Assembly (NCBI GenBank): GCA_003445795.1
Contig: DMCN01000095.1
Span: forward strand, 225 to 30,601
DNA: 30,377 nucleotides
Source of the DNA: Gallionellaceae bacterium
GTDB lineage: Bacteria > Pseudomonadota > Gammaproteobacteria > Burkholderiales > Gallionellaceae
Reading direction: 5' to 3'
The notes under the pieces were generated by a model that did no database searches, was not told the origin of the DNA, and was given only the letters and a program-made list of their open reading frames with translations. Of this stretch, positions 1 to 6,624 are shown in pieces. A program made the translations under genes and the position numbers. Positions within the stretch are counted from its first letter, which is position 1. Every line of letters begins with the position of its first letter.

Positions 1-63
1 GCGGTGAACCCGCTGATCAAGATCATCAACATCGTTGCTCTGATGATTGTGCCGTTGCTGTAA
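1..63 (+). CDS. hppA: Membrane-bound proton/sodium-pumping pyrophosphatase, C-terminal end only
   Basis: The first 20 codons in frame 1, ending at TAA 61-63, read AVNPLIKIINIVALMIVPLL. The NPLIKIINIVAL segment is the well-conserved last transmembrane stretch of membrane-integral pyrophosphatases, which couple PPi hydrolysis to H+ or Na+ pumping across the inner membrane. Everything upstream lies outside the window, so ion specificity and K+ dependence cannot be judged. A strong hairpin terminator follows 28 bp later, so this is the last gene of its transcript. The window also holds a soluble pyrophosphatase at 4839-5387, so the cell has both types. The call rests on a short but distinctive tail. 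Confidence 0.85.
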   Translation, partial: AVNPLIKIINIVALMIVPLL

Positions 64-84
64 ATATCGCAGCGCAACAGGAAA

Positions 85-120
85 CAAAAAAGGCCGACGT
101 AACGTCGGCCTTTTTTATTT
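85..120. terminator. Bidirectional intrinsic terminator
   Basis: A perfect GC-rich stem, GGCCGACG (92-99) with CGTCGGCC (103-110), has a 3-nt loop and is followed by TTTTTT (111-116). It is preceded by an A run (85-91), so it also reads as a terminator on the opposite strand. It ends the pyrophosphatase transcript and could end the small minus-strand gene at 146-355. Confidence 0.92.
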
Positions 121-145
121 GCACTGCTGTTTTTCGTTCGGCAAT

Positions 146-355
146 TTATTCGTGATCTTTCGCCCGTATTTGAGCGATCAACTCCATGGACAAGCGGGTT
201 GGACGACAACTCGTGATGTAGACTTCCTCGGAACTGGGTTTCACCTGGCTGGACGTTTTCTGCTCGCCAATGTCTGCACAGTGCGACTCACCGGCCTTTA
301 TGACAGGCACTTTCAGCAAGTAGCTTGAATTTCTGAATTTATTGATCGAGCCCAT
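146..355 (-). CDS. Hypothetical small protein, 69 aa
   Basis: I do not recognise this protein. The start at 355 is chosen because GGAGGA lies 6 nt before it on the minus strand, a near-ideal ribosome binding site; a longer reading from 391 lacks this. The product begins MGSINKFRNSSYLLK and has no obvious signal peptide or membrane segment. It holds two cysteines, one in a SHCAD context and one in TSCRP, and is otherwise polar. It stands alone between the pyrophosphatase terminator, which also serves its own strand, and the LysR gene. Base composition is more AT-rich than the neighbours, as is common for small lineage-specific genes. The strong Shine-Dalgarno is the main reason to regard it as real. 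Confidence 0.6.
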   Translation of the reverse strand: MGSINKFRNSSYLLKVPVIKAGESHCADIGEQKTSSQVKPSSEEVYITSCRPTRLSMELIAQIRAKDHE

Positions 356-528
356 GATCTTTCCTCCGAATAAACGTGGAAATACTGACACTACAGCGAA
401 TCAACCAATCCCTAGTTTTATCGTCAGATTTTCTGTGAACTTTAATTTATTTTCGAAGCGGCAAGCTCTGATGTTACAGCCTTAACAGTCTGTATACATT
501 TGGAATATTTATTACGTGCGCGGAACAG

Positions 529-1434
529 CTATCCCCGTGCCAAAAAACTCTCCAGATGTGCGACAAAGGCGCGCGTCTTGGCCGGCAGGAAGCGGCGCAT
601 CGGCATCACCGCCCAGGCTGTGACCGAAGGAAAGCACCATTCCGGCAGCACGCGCACCAGCCGCTTATCGCGCACATCTTCTTCCGCGAAAGGCACGGGC
701 AACATGGCTATGCCCGCCCCATCCAGCAACAACTGTTGAATCACGCTGATCGAATTCAGCGCCATGCGTCCCGGCGGCACCCCCTCCCAGACTTCCTTGC
801 CCCGCAGCAGACGCCAGGGCTGCGGCTGACCAAGGTCAGAGATCATGCGCAACGCGACATGCTGCTGAAGCTCGTCGGGTTGTTGCGGCGCGGGATGCAG
901 CGCCAGATAGATCGGGCTGGCATACAGGCCGAGGTGCTGCTCGTCCAGCTTGCGCGCGACCAGTGTGGAATCGTTGGCCAGTACGCCCATGCGGATGGCG
1001 AGATCGAAGCGTTCACCGATCAGATCGACCAGGCGTGAGCTCAGGTCCAGTTCCAGCTCCACTTCGGGATAGGCTTCGCTGAAGGTAGCCAGCGCGCGCG
1101 ACAGGCTGCGCCGCGCATAGTCCTCCGGCATCGAAACGCGCAGCTTGCCGCGCGGCTGCACATCCTGGCTGCGTACGAAGTCTTGCACCGTCGCTACCTC
1201 TTCCGCCACGCGGCGGCTGTGGTCGAGGAACTCCTGCCCGAACTCGGTCAGCGTCAGTCGGCGCGTGGTGCGGATCAGCAGCCGCTGTCCCAGCAGTTCT
1301 TCCAGATTACCGAGACGGCGCGAGACGGTGGCCTTGGGCATGCCCAGCTGTTCGGCGGCGCGCACCAGACTGGCCTGTTCCGCGATGGTCGCGAACAGAA
1401 TCATGTCGTCGGCAGAGATGTTCTTTTGTTCCAT
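529..1434 (-). CDS. LysR-family transcriptional regulator
   Basis: A 301-aa protein with the usual LysR layout. An N-terminal winged helix-turn-helix spans about residues 8-68, including the AEQLGMPKATVSRRLGNLEE recognition helix region, and a periplasmic-binding-protein-like effector domain spans about 92-295. It is divergent from the pirin gene with a 106-bp gap, the standard LysR arrangement. In Escherichia coli a pirin gene (yhaK) also sits beside a LysR gene (yhaJ), which supports a role in sensing aromatic or quinone-like compounds; the ligand here is unknown. No convincing Shine-Dalgarno precedes the ATG, and an extended -10 hexamer lies 7 nt upstream, so the transcript may be nearly leaderless. 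The palindrome in its promoter suggests autorepression. Confidence 0.93.
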   Translation of the reverse strand: MEQKNISADDMILFATIAEQASLVRAAEQLGMPKATVSRRLGNLEELLGQRLLIRTTRRLTLTEFGQEFLDHSRRVAEEVATVQDFVRSQDVQPRGKLRVSMPEDYARRSLSRALATFSEAYPEVELELDLSSRLVDLIGERFDLAIRMGVLANDSTLVARKLDEQHLGLYASPIYLALHPAPQQPDELQQHVALRMISDLGQPQPWRLLRGKEVWEGVPPGRMALNSISVIQQLLLDGAGIAMLPVPFAEEDVRDKRLVRVLPEWCFPSVTAWAVMPMRRFLPAKTRAFVAHLESFLARG

Positions 1435-1470
1435 GATTATTATTATCCCAATTTTGGGACAGTCTATCCC
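1435..1470. promoter_or_regulatory. Divergent LysR/pirin control region with palindromic operator
   Basis: The inverted repeat TCCCAA (1446-1451), TT, TTGGGA (1454-1459) lies in the divergent intergenic region; its outer bases give T-N12-A, close to the LysR T-N11-A box. A further TCCCA half-site lies near 1467. On the minus strand TGGGATAAT (1442-1450) reads as an extended -10 whose predicted start point is at about 1435, one base before the regulator's ATG. The palindrome overlaps this -10, so binding would block the regulator's own promoter. Operator assignment is inference from position and symmetry. Confidence 0.6.
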
Positions 1471-1540
1471 ACATAACCATCTTTATCTACGTTCATGGAA
1501 CTCATAATATGCAAGCACTTTAGTCAACCAAGGAATCGCC

Positions 1541-2407
1541 ATGAACACGGCAACCTCAGCAACACTACAGCAATCGCGCGGCATCGAGCGTCTCGTCGAA
1601 GGCGTTGCGACCTCGGACGGCGCGGGCGTGAGCCTCACCCGCGTGCTGACCGGGAAGCTGCAGCGCCGCCTCGATCCCTTCCTGATGCTGGACGCTTTCG
1701 GCAGCGACGATCCCGACGAATACATCGCCGGCTTCCCCGACCATCCGCACCGCGGTTTCGAAACCATCACCTATATGTTGCACGGGCGCATGCGCCACCG
1801 TGACAGCGCTGGGCATGAAGGCCTGCTGGAGAACGGCGGCATGCAGTGGATGATCGCCGGTCGCGGCGCCATCCACTCCGAAATGCCGGAACAGGAAAAC
1901 GGTGTCATGGAAGGCTTCCAGCTCTGGCTCAACCTGCCCGCAGCCAACAAGATGGCCGCGCCCTGGTACAAGGATTTTCCGACCACCGAGATTCCCGAAT
2001 ACAGCACAGCAAACGGAGCGACCGTGCGCGTGATCGCGGGCAGCAGCAACGGAGTGCAAGGTGCTATGACGCGCGAGACCACTGAACCGGTCTATCTCGA
2101 CATCCACCTGCCTGCGGACGCGAACTTCGCCACCGCCCTACCCGCCACGCACAACGCCTTCATCTATGTGTATCGCGGCACAGTGCAGGTCGGCGACACA
2201 CAGGTGGCTGCGCAGCGCATGGGCATCCTCGGCAACACGCCCGGCGCGGACGGCCTGGCGCTGACCGCATCAGAAGACTCGCGCCTGATCCTGGTCGCGG
2301 GCAAGCCACTCGATGAACCCATCGTGCAATACGGCCCCTTCGTGATGAACACACAGGAAGAGATCCACCAGGCGCTGGATGATTACCGCAACGGCCGCTT
2401 CGCCTGA
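1541..2407 (+). CDS. Pirin family protein (bicupin)
   Basis: A 288-aa bicupin of the usual pirin length. The N-terminal cupin carries the metal site His68 and His70 in HPHRGFET, with His112 and Glu114 in GRGAIHSEMPE, matching the four ligands known from human pirin and from E. coli pirin homologues with quercetinase activity. A second cupin-like half follows from about residue 160. AAGGA lies before the ATG. It is the first gene of the set divergent from the LysR regulator and is followed 16 bp later by a yceI gene. Likely a cytosolic Fe-binding redox or dioxygenase protein; the substrate cannot be read from sequence. Confidence 0.92.
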   Translation: MNTATSATLQQSRGIERLVEGVATSDGAGVSLTRVLTGKLQRRLDPFLMLDAFGSDDPDEYIAGFPDHPHRGFETITYMLHGRMRHRDSAGHEGLLENGGMQWMIAGRGAIHSEMPEQENGVMEGFQLWLNLPAANKMAAPWYKDFPTTEIPEYSTANGATVRVIAGSSNGVQGAMTRETTEPVYLDIHLPADANFATALPATHNAFIYVYRGTVQVGDTQVAAQRMGILGNTPGADGLALTASEDSRLILVAGKPLDEPIVQYGPFVMNTQEEIHQALDDYRNGRFA

Positions 2408-2423
2408 AACCGACAAGGAGAAC

Positions 2424-3005
2424 ATGATGCATCGTATGACTACACGCCTATTCCTCTTCATCCTGTTCATGCTGGCTTACGGCATGGCTTCCGCTGTTGG
2501 ATTCAACCAGGTGCTGACCGGCGAAAGCAGCGTGATCTTCGGCTACAAGCAGATGGGCGTGGCACTGGATGGCAAGTTCAACAAGTTCGCGGCGCAGCTC
2601 AGCTTCGACCCGGCCAAAATCGACAAGGCTCAGGCAAAGATCGACATTGACGTTGCCAGCATCGACACCGGTTCCACAGAAGGCAACGAAGAAGTGGTCG
2701 GCAAGCAGTGGTTCAACGCGAAAGCGATCCCCACAGCCAGTTTCGTCTCCACCGGCCTCAAGGCGCTGGGCGGCAACCGCTATGAAGCCAGCGGCAAGCT
2801 CAGCATCAAGGGGCGCACACTGGAAGTGAAAGCGCCGGTCACCTTCCAGTCCGCAGGCAATAAAGGCCGGTTCGACGGCATCCTCACCATCAAGCGCCTT
2901 GACTATGCCATCGGCGAAGGCGCATGGAGCGATGTAGATACCGTCGCCAACGAGATACAGATCAAGTTCCATTTAGTCGTAACCGCAGCACCGAACAAGA
3001 AGTAA
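2424..3005 (+). CDS. YceI family periplasmic protein (copy 1)
   Basis: The start at 2424 follows AAGGAG by 5 nt; an upstream in-frame ATG at 2379 would overlap the pirin gene and break the signal peptide. The 193-aa product has a signal peptide (about residues 1-24, a hydrophobic LFLFILFMLAYGMASA stretch) and then a lipocalin-like YceI fold with FNQVLTGESSVIFGYKQMGV, a TASFVST strand and a KGRTLEVKAPVTF strand. YceI proteins bind polyisoprenoids such as ubiquinone-like molecules in the periplasm. It shares the transcript with pirin (16-bp gap) and a second yceI gene (27-bp gap). The two copies are clearly diverged, so this is not a recent duplication. Confidence 0.9.
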   Translation: MMHRMTTRLFLFILFMLAYGMASAVGFNQVLTGESSVIFGYKQMGVALDGKFNKFAAQLSFDPAKIDKAQAKIDIDVASIDTGSTEGNEEVVGKQWFNAKAIPTASFVSTGLKALGGNRYEASGKLSIKGRTLEVKAPVTFQSAGNKGRFDGILTIKRLDYAIGEGAWSDVDTVANEIQIKFHLVVTAAPNKK

Positions 3006-3032
3006 GCCGCCCCAACCACCAAGGAGAACACC

Positions 3033-3599
3033 ATGAAGAGAACCATCGCCACCCTGATCGCCGCTTTCCTCTCCACCGCAGCATTTGCCGCGCCGGAGAC
3101 CTACATGATCGAACCGTCGCACAGCATGCCGCGCTTCGAGTACAGCCACTTCGGCTACTCGCTGCAACTCAGCCGCTTCGACAAGGTTTCCGGCTCCATC
3201 ACGCTGGACCGTGCCAAGAAGACTGGCGCCATCGACGTGACCATCGACGCCAAATCGGTCAACACCGGATCGGCACTGTTCAATGAGCATATCCAGGCGG
3301 CCGATTTCTTCGACACCGAGATGTTCCCCACCATCACCTACAAATCGAGCAAGGTTAAATTCGACGGTGACAAGGTAGCTGCAGTGGAAGGCGTTTTGAC
3401 CATCAAGGACATCAGCAAGCCGGTCACGCTCACGATCAATTCCTTCCTGTGCATGCCACATCCGATGGTGAAGAAAGAAGCATGCGGCGTCACCGCCACC
3501 GCCAAGGTCAAACGTTCCGATTTCAACATGTCCAAAAACGTGCCTTATGTCGGCGACGAAGTGACGCTGACCATCCCGGTCGAGGCAATCAAGCAGTAA
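3033..3599 (+). CDS. YceI family periplasmic protein (copy 2)
   Basis: A 188-aa protein with AAGGAG before the ATG and a signal peptide ending near AAFA (residues 16-19). The mature part is a full YceI domain, from YMIEPSHSMPRFEYSHFGYS through TITYKSSKVKFDGDKV to the final VTLTIPVEAIKQ strand. Unlike copy 1 it has a pair of cysteines in the LCMPHPMVKKEAC loop, which could form a periplasmic disulfide. It follows copy 1 by 27 bp and precedes the Old Yellow Enzyme by 81 bp. Probable role: carrying isoprenoid quinones or related hydrophobic ligands in the periplasm. Confidence 0.93.
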   Translation: MKRTIATLIAAFLSTAAFAAPETYMIEPSHSMPRFEYSHFGYSLQLSRFDKVSGSITLDRAKKTGAIDVTIDAKSVNTGSALFNEHIQAADFFDTEMFPTITYKSSKVKFDGDKVAAVEGVLTIKDISKPVTLTINSFLCMPHPMVKKEACGVTATAKVKRSDFNMSKNVPYVGDEVTLTIPVEAIKQ

Positions 3600-3608
3600 A
3601 CGACATAT

Positions 3609-3632
3609 TCCTTTCCCCCCATGGGGGAAGGA
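3609..3632 (+). promoter_or_regulatory. Hairpin in the yceI/oxidoreductase gap
   Basis: TCCTT, a bulged T, CCCCC (3609-3619) pairs with GGGGGAAGGA (3623-3632) across a 3-nt loop, within the 81-bp gap between yceI copy 2 and the Old Yellow Enzyme. T-rich sequence begins only about 9 nt later (3641-3657), so it is a weak terminator candidate. It could instead be a 3'-end stabiliser that lowers expression of the downstream gene. Confidence 0.5.
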
Positions 3633-3680
3633 GCAGTCGGTATATTTGATTTTTGTTAAGACGCACCCAAGGAGCACGAT

Positions 3681-4748
3681 ATGAGTAACACCCTGTTCAC
3701 CCCAACCACGCTCGGCAAGCTGCAACTGAAAAACCGCATCGTCATGGCACCGTTGACTCGCTCGCGCGCCACCGGCAATGTGCCGAACGAACTGATGGAG
3801 AAGTATTACCAACAGCGCGCCGATGCCGGTCTCATCATCACCGAGGGAACATCACCTTCCCCCAACGGTTTGGGTTATGCCCGCATCCCGGGCATGTTCT
3901 CCGATGCGCAAGTGCAAGGCTGGAAGCGCGTGACCGATGGCGTGCATGCGGCTGGCGGCAAAATCTTCGTGCAGCTGATGCACACCGGACGCATCGGCCA
4001 TCCCGCCAACCTGGCGGCTGAGGCAAAGATCGTTGCACCTTCGGCAGTCGTGGCTCCGGGCGAGATGTGGACTGACAGCAACGGCATGCAACCGCACCCG
4101 GCACCCGCCGAGATGAGCGAGTCCGATATCGCCACAGCTATCGCCGAATACGCGAACGCCTCCAAACGCGCCATCGAAGCCGGTTTTGACGGTGTCGAAC
4201 TGCACGGTGCGAACGGCTACCTGATCGATCAGTTCCTGAATACCGCGACCAACCAGCGCACCGACAAATGGGGCGGCAGTGTGGAGAACCGCATCCGCTT
4301 CGCCGTGGAAGTGGCCAGGGCTTCAGTCGCCGCGATCGGTGCGGACCGCGTCGGCATGCGCATCTCACCCTACGGAGCGTTCAACGGAACCGCCCCCGAC
4401 GCCAAGATGGACGTGATGTACTTGAAGCTGGTCGAGGCCATGAACGAACTCGGCCTAGTGTATATCCACATCGTCGATCACAGCTCAATGGGTGCACCGG
4501 AAGTCAGCCCCGAACTGAAAGCCAAGATACGTGTCAATTTCAAGGGCAAGTACATCCTCTCCGGCGGCTACGATGCGGCGCGTGCCAACGCCGACCTCGA
4601 CGCACAGAAGGGCGATCTGGTGGCATTCGGCCGCCCCTTCATTTCCAACCCCGATCTGGTGCAGAAACTGAAGAACGGCACGATACTGACCGCACCTGAC
4701 TTCAGCACCTTCTACACCCCCGGCGAGAAAGGTTATACCGATTATTAA
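3681..4748 (+). CDS. Old Yellow Enzyme family alkene reductase (NemA-like)
   Basis: A 355-aa FMN TIM-barrel flavoprotein of normal family length. Motifs seen: PLTRSRA with Thr26 at the FMN O4 position, the FVQLMHTGR strand, and the substrate site HGANGYLIDQF with His175, Asn178 and proton donor Tyr180. The ATNQRTDKWGGSVENR loop and the late FGRPFISNPDL phosphate-binding segment are also typical. It would reduce activated C=C bonds of enones, maleimides or nitro compounds using NAD(P)H. AAGGAG precedes the ATG. It is the last gene of the pirin/yceI set, consistent with detoxifying electrophiles or quinones; the natural substrate is unknown. Confidence 0.95.
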   Translation: MSNTLFTPTTLGKLQLKNRIVMAPLTRSRATGNVPNELMEKYYQQRADAGLIITEGTSPSPNGLGYARIPGMFSDAQVQGWKRVTDGVHAAGGKIFVQLMHTGRIGHPANLAAEAKIVAPSAVVAPGEMWTDSNGMQPHPAPAEMSESDIATAIAEYANASKRAIEAGFDGVELHGANGYLIDQFLNTATNQRTDKWGGSVENRIRFAVEVARASVAAIGADRVGMRISPYGAFNGTAPDAKMDVMYLKLVEAMNELGLVYIHIVDHSSMGAPEVSPELKAKIRVNFKGKYILSGGYDAARANADLDAQKGDLVAFGRPFISNPDLVQKLKNGTILTAPDFSTFYTPGEKGYTDY

Positions 4749-4750
4749 TT

Positions 4751-4801
4751 CTTGACGGCACCGGGGGCGGCCTTTGGCAGACCGCCGCCCGGTGATACAA
4801 T
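4751..4801 (+). promoter_or_regulatory. Hairpin after the oxidoreductase with the ppa promoter in its loop
   Basis: CACCGGGGGCGG (4759-4770) pairs with CCGCC, a bulged G, CCCGGTG (4782-4794), a very stable stem with no T run after it. Inside and after it lies a sigma70-type promoter: TTGGCA (4774-4779), a 16-nt spacer and TACAAT (4796-4801). Predicted start is about 4808, giving a leader of roughly 31 nt for ppa. The -35 sits in the hairpin loop, so terminator-like and promoter elements are interleaved. Confidence 0.6.
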
Positions 4802-4838
4802 GCGCACCTTTCAATTTTCACAAAAAAGGCGTCGCATC

Positions 4839-5387
4839 ATGAGTTTGAACAAAGTCCCCTCTGGCAAAGACCTTCCCAACGACTTCAACGTCATCATTGA
4901 GATCCCGATGCACGGCGAGCCAGTGAAGTACGAAGTGGACAAGGAATCCGGTGCCATCTTCGTGGACCGTTTCATGAACACCGCGATGCACTACCCCTGC
5001 AACTACGGTTACATCCCGCACACCCTGTCCGACGACGGCGATCCCGTCGACGTGCTTGTCATCACCCCCGTTCCGCTGAACAGCGGCGTCGTGGTGCGCT
5101 GCCGCCCATTGTGCGTGCTGAAGATGGAAGACGAATCCGGTTTCGACGCCAAAGTGCTGGCTGTGCCAGTGGACAAACTCTCCACGCTGTATCGCGGCCT
5201 GAAGGACTACACGCAATTGCCCGAGATCACCCTGAAGCAGATCGAACACTTCTTCGCCCACTACAAAGATCTGGAACCCAACAAGTGGGTCAAGATCGGC
5301 GGCTGGGAAGACGTGGAATCGGCACGCAAAGAGATCATGGAAGGCGTTGCCAACTACCAGAACGCCACTGACAAGCCAGAGTTCTAA
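4839..5387 (+). CDS. ppa: Soluble inorganic pyrophosphatase (family I)
   Basis: The start at 4839 (MSLNKVPSG) gives 182 aa, close to the 176 aa of the E. coli enzyme; a longer in-frame reading from 4752 would run through the hairpin and promoter. It hydrolyses PPi to two phosphates in the cytosol with Mg2+. The signature DDGDPVDV is present with metal ligands Asp66, Asp68 and Asp71, along with EIPMHGEPVKYEVDK and the NYGYIPHT motif. It has its own promoter just upstream and is followed 17 bp later by folD. A membrane pyrophosphatase gene ends at position 63, so PPi can be both wasted and used for ion pumping in this cell. Confidence 0.97.
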   Translation: MSLNKVPSGKDLPNDFNVIIEIPMHGEPVKYEVDKESGAIFVDRFMNTAMHYPCNYGYIPHTLSDDGDPVDVLVITPVPLNSGVVVRCRPLCVLKMEDESGFDAKVLAVPVDKLSTLYRGLKDYTQLPEITLKQIEHFFAHYKDLEPNKWVKIGGWEDVESARKEIMEGVANYQNATDKPEF

Positions 5388-5404
5388 ATCACGGGAGAAC
5401 GCAG

Positions 5405-6259
5405 ATGACCGCACGCATCATTGACGGCAAGACCATCGCACAGGAAGTTCGCGCCGAATGGAAAGTGCGCGCCGATGCGTTGAAAGCGCGCGGCATCACT
5501 CCCGGCCTGGCGGTCATCATCGTCGGCGAAGACCCGGCCTCCAAGGTCTACGTCGCCAACAAGGTGAAGGCCTGCGCCGAACTGGGCCTGTATTCCAAGC
5601 ACATCGAACTCCCCGCCGATACCAGCGAGGCGACGCTGCTGGCGAAGATCGCGGCATTGAACGCCGATCCGAAGATACACGGCCTGCTGGTTCAGTTGCC
5701 CGTACCCAAGCACATCAACAGCGACAAGATCCTCAATGCCATCAGCCCGGACAAGGACGTGGACGGTTTCCATCCGATGAACGTCGGCGCGCTGGTCACC
5801 GGCAATATGCGCTTCGCACCCTGCACGCCTTACGGTTCGCTGGTGCTGCTGCAAAAGAGCGGCGTCGAGATCGAGGGAAAACATGCGGTGGTGGTCGGAC
5901 GCAGCAACATCGTCGGCAAGCCGATGGCGCTGTTGCTTTTGCAGCACAACGCCACTGTCACCATCTGCACCTCCCGGACCAAAGACCTCGCCAGCCACAC
6001 GCGCGAAGCCGACATCCTGGTCGTCGCCACCGGCAAACCGAAAATGATCACCGGCGACATGATCAAGCCCGGCGCCGCCGTCATCGACGTGGGCATCAAC
6101 CGTATGGACAACGGCAAGTTATGCGGCGATGTGGATTTCGATTCGGCAAAAGAAGTGGCCGGCTGGATCACCCCCGTTCCCGGCGGTGTCGGCCCGATGA
6201 CCATCACCATGCTGGTGGCGAACACCGTGCAGGCGGCTGAGCGCACGGCTGGCAAGTAA
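5405..6259 (+). CDS. folD: Bifunctional methylenetetrahydrofolate dehydrogenase/cyclohydrolase
   Basis: A 284-aa protein matching FolD over its full length. It interconverts 5,10-methylene-, 5,10-methenyl- and 10-formyl-tetrahydrofolate with NADP in the cytosol. Catalytic Tyr49 and Lys53 lie in the KVYVANKVKAC segment, the QLPVPKHI and DKDVDGFHP motifs follow, then the Rossmann nucleotide site GRSNIVGKPMA, and the C-terminal PVPGGVGPMT loop. GGGAG precedes the ATG. It is 17 bp after ppa and probably cotranscribed. The next gene faces it with only a 30-bp gap and no clear terminator between them. Confidence 0.98.
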   Translation: MTARIIDGKTIAQEVRAEWKVRADALKARGITPGLAVIIVGEDPASKVYVANKVKACAELGLYSKHIELPADTSEATLLAKIAALNADPKIHGLLVQLPVPKHINSDKILNAISPDKDVDGFHPMNVGALVTGNMRFAPCTPYGSLVLLQKSGVEIEGKHAVVVGRSNIVGKPMALLLLQHNATVTICTSRTKDLASHTREADILVVATGKPKMITGDMIKPGAAVIDVGINRMDNGKLCGDVDFDSAKEVAGWITPVPGGVGPMTITMLVANTVQAAERTAGK

Positions 6260-6289
6260 CAGCGGATTTTTTCGGCAATCCCTAAAGAG

Positions 6290-6562
6290 CTAGCGGCACA
6301 CGGTATTGCCGAAAGGATCCACGCTGCAACGCGGGCGCGTTCCCAGCTCCTCGTCCTCACTCTCGACTCCGTCTGCCGCGACAGCCGATGCGGCACCCTC
6401 CTTGTTCCTGTCCTTCGCCGCAGTCCGCGGCGCGATGCTGAGTACCCCGTCCTTGTCCATGCAGACCGTGTTGCCGAAGGCATCCCTGCCGCAGCGGGGT
6501 TCAGTTTCAGCTTGCGCAGAAGCAGCCAGCAGGACCGCATACAGGATGAAGTATCTGTTCAT
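6290..6562 (-). CDS. Small exported protein with two C-X9-C repeats
   Basis: A 90-aa protein with a signal peptide (MNRYFILYAVLLAASAQA, residues 1-18) and then two near-identical short motifs, PRCGRDAFGNTVC right after the signal and PRCSVDPFGNTVC at the very end. They are separated by a charged, low-complexity linker rich in Ala, Glu and Lys. Each motif is C-X9-C with the core FGNTVC, which could form a small disulfide loop or bind a metal in the periplasm. I do not know a function. It lies 62 bp downstream of the GGDEF-EAL gene on the same strand and may be the last gene of that operon. No strong Shine-Dalgarno is visible. Confidence 0.72.
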   Translation of the reverse strand: MNRYFILYAVLLAASAQAETEPRCGRDAFGNTVCMDKDGVLSIAPRTAAKDRNKEGAASAVAADGVESEDEELGTRPRCSVDPFGNTVCR

Positions 6563-6624
6563 GTTCGCTCGACAGGAAGCCGGAGGTGACGATACATGCG
6601 ATCAAACAGTTGCGGGGGCAAGCG

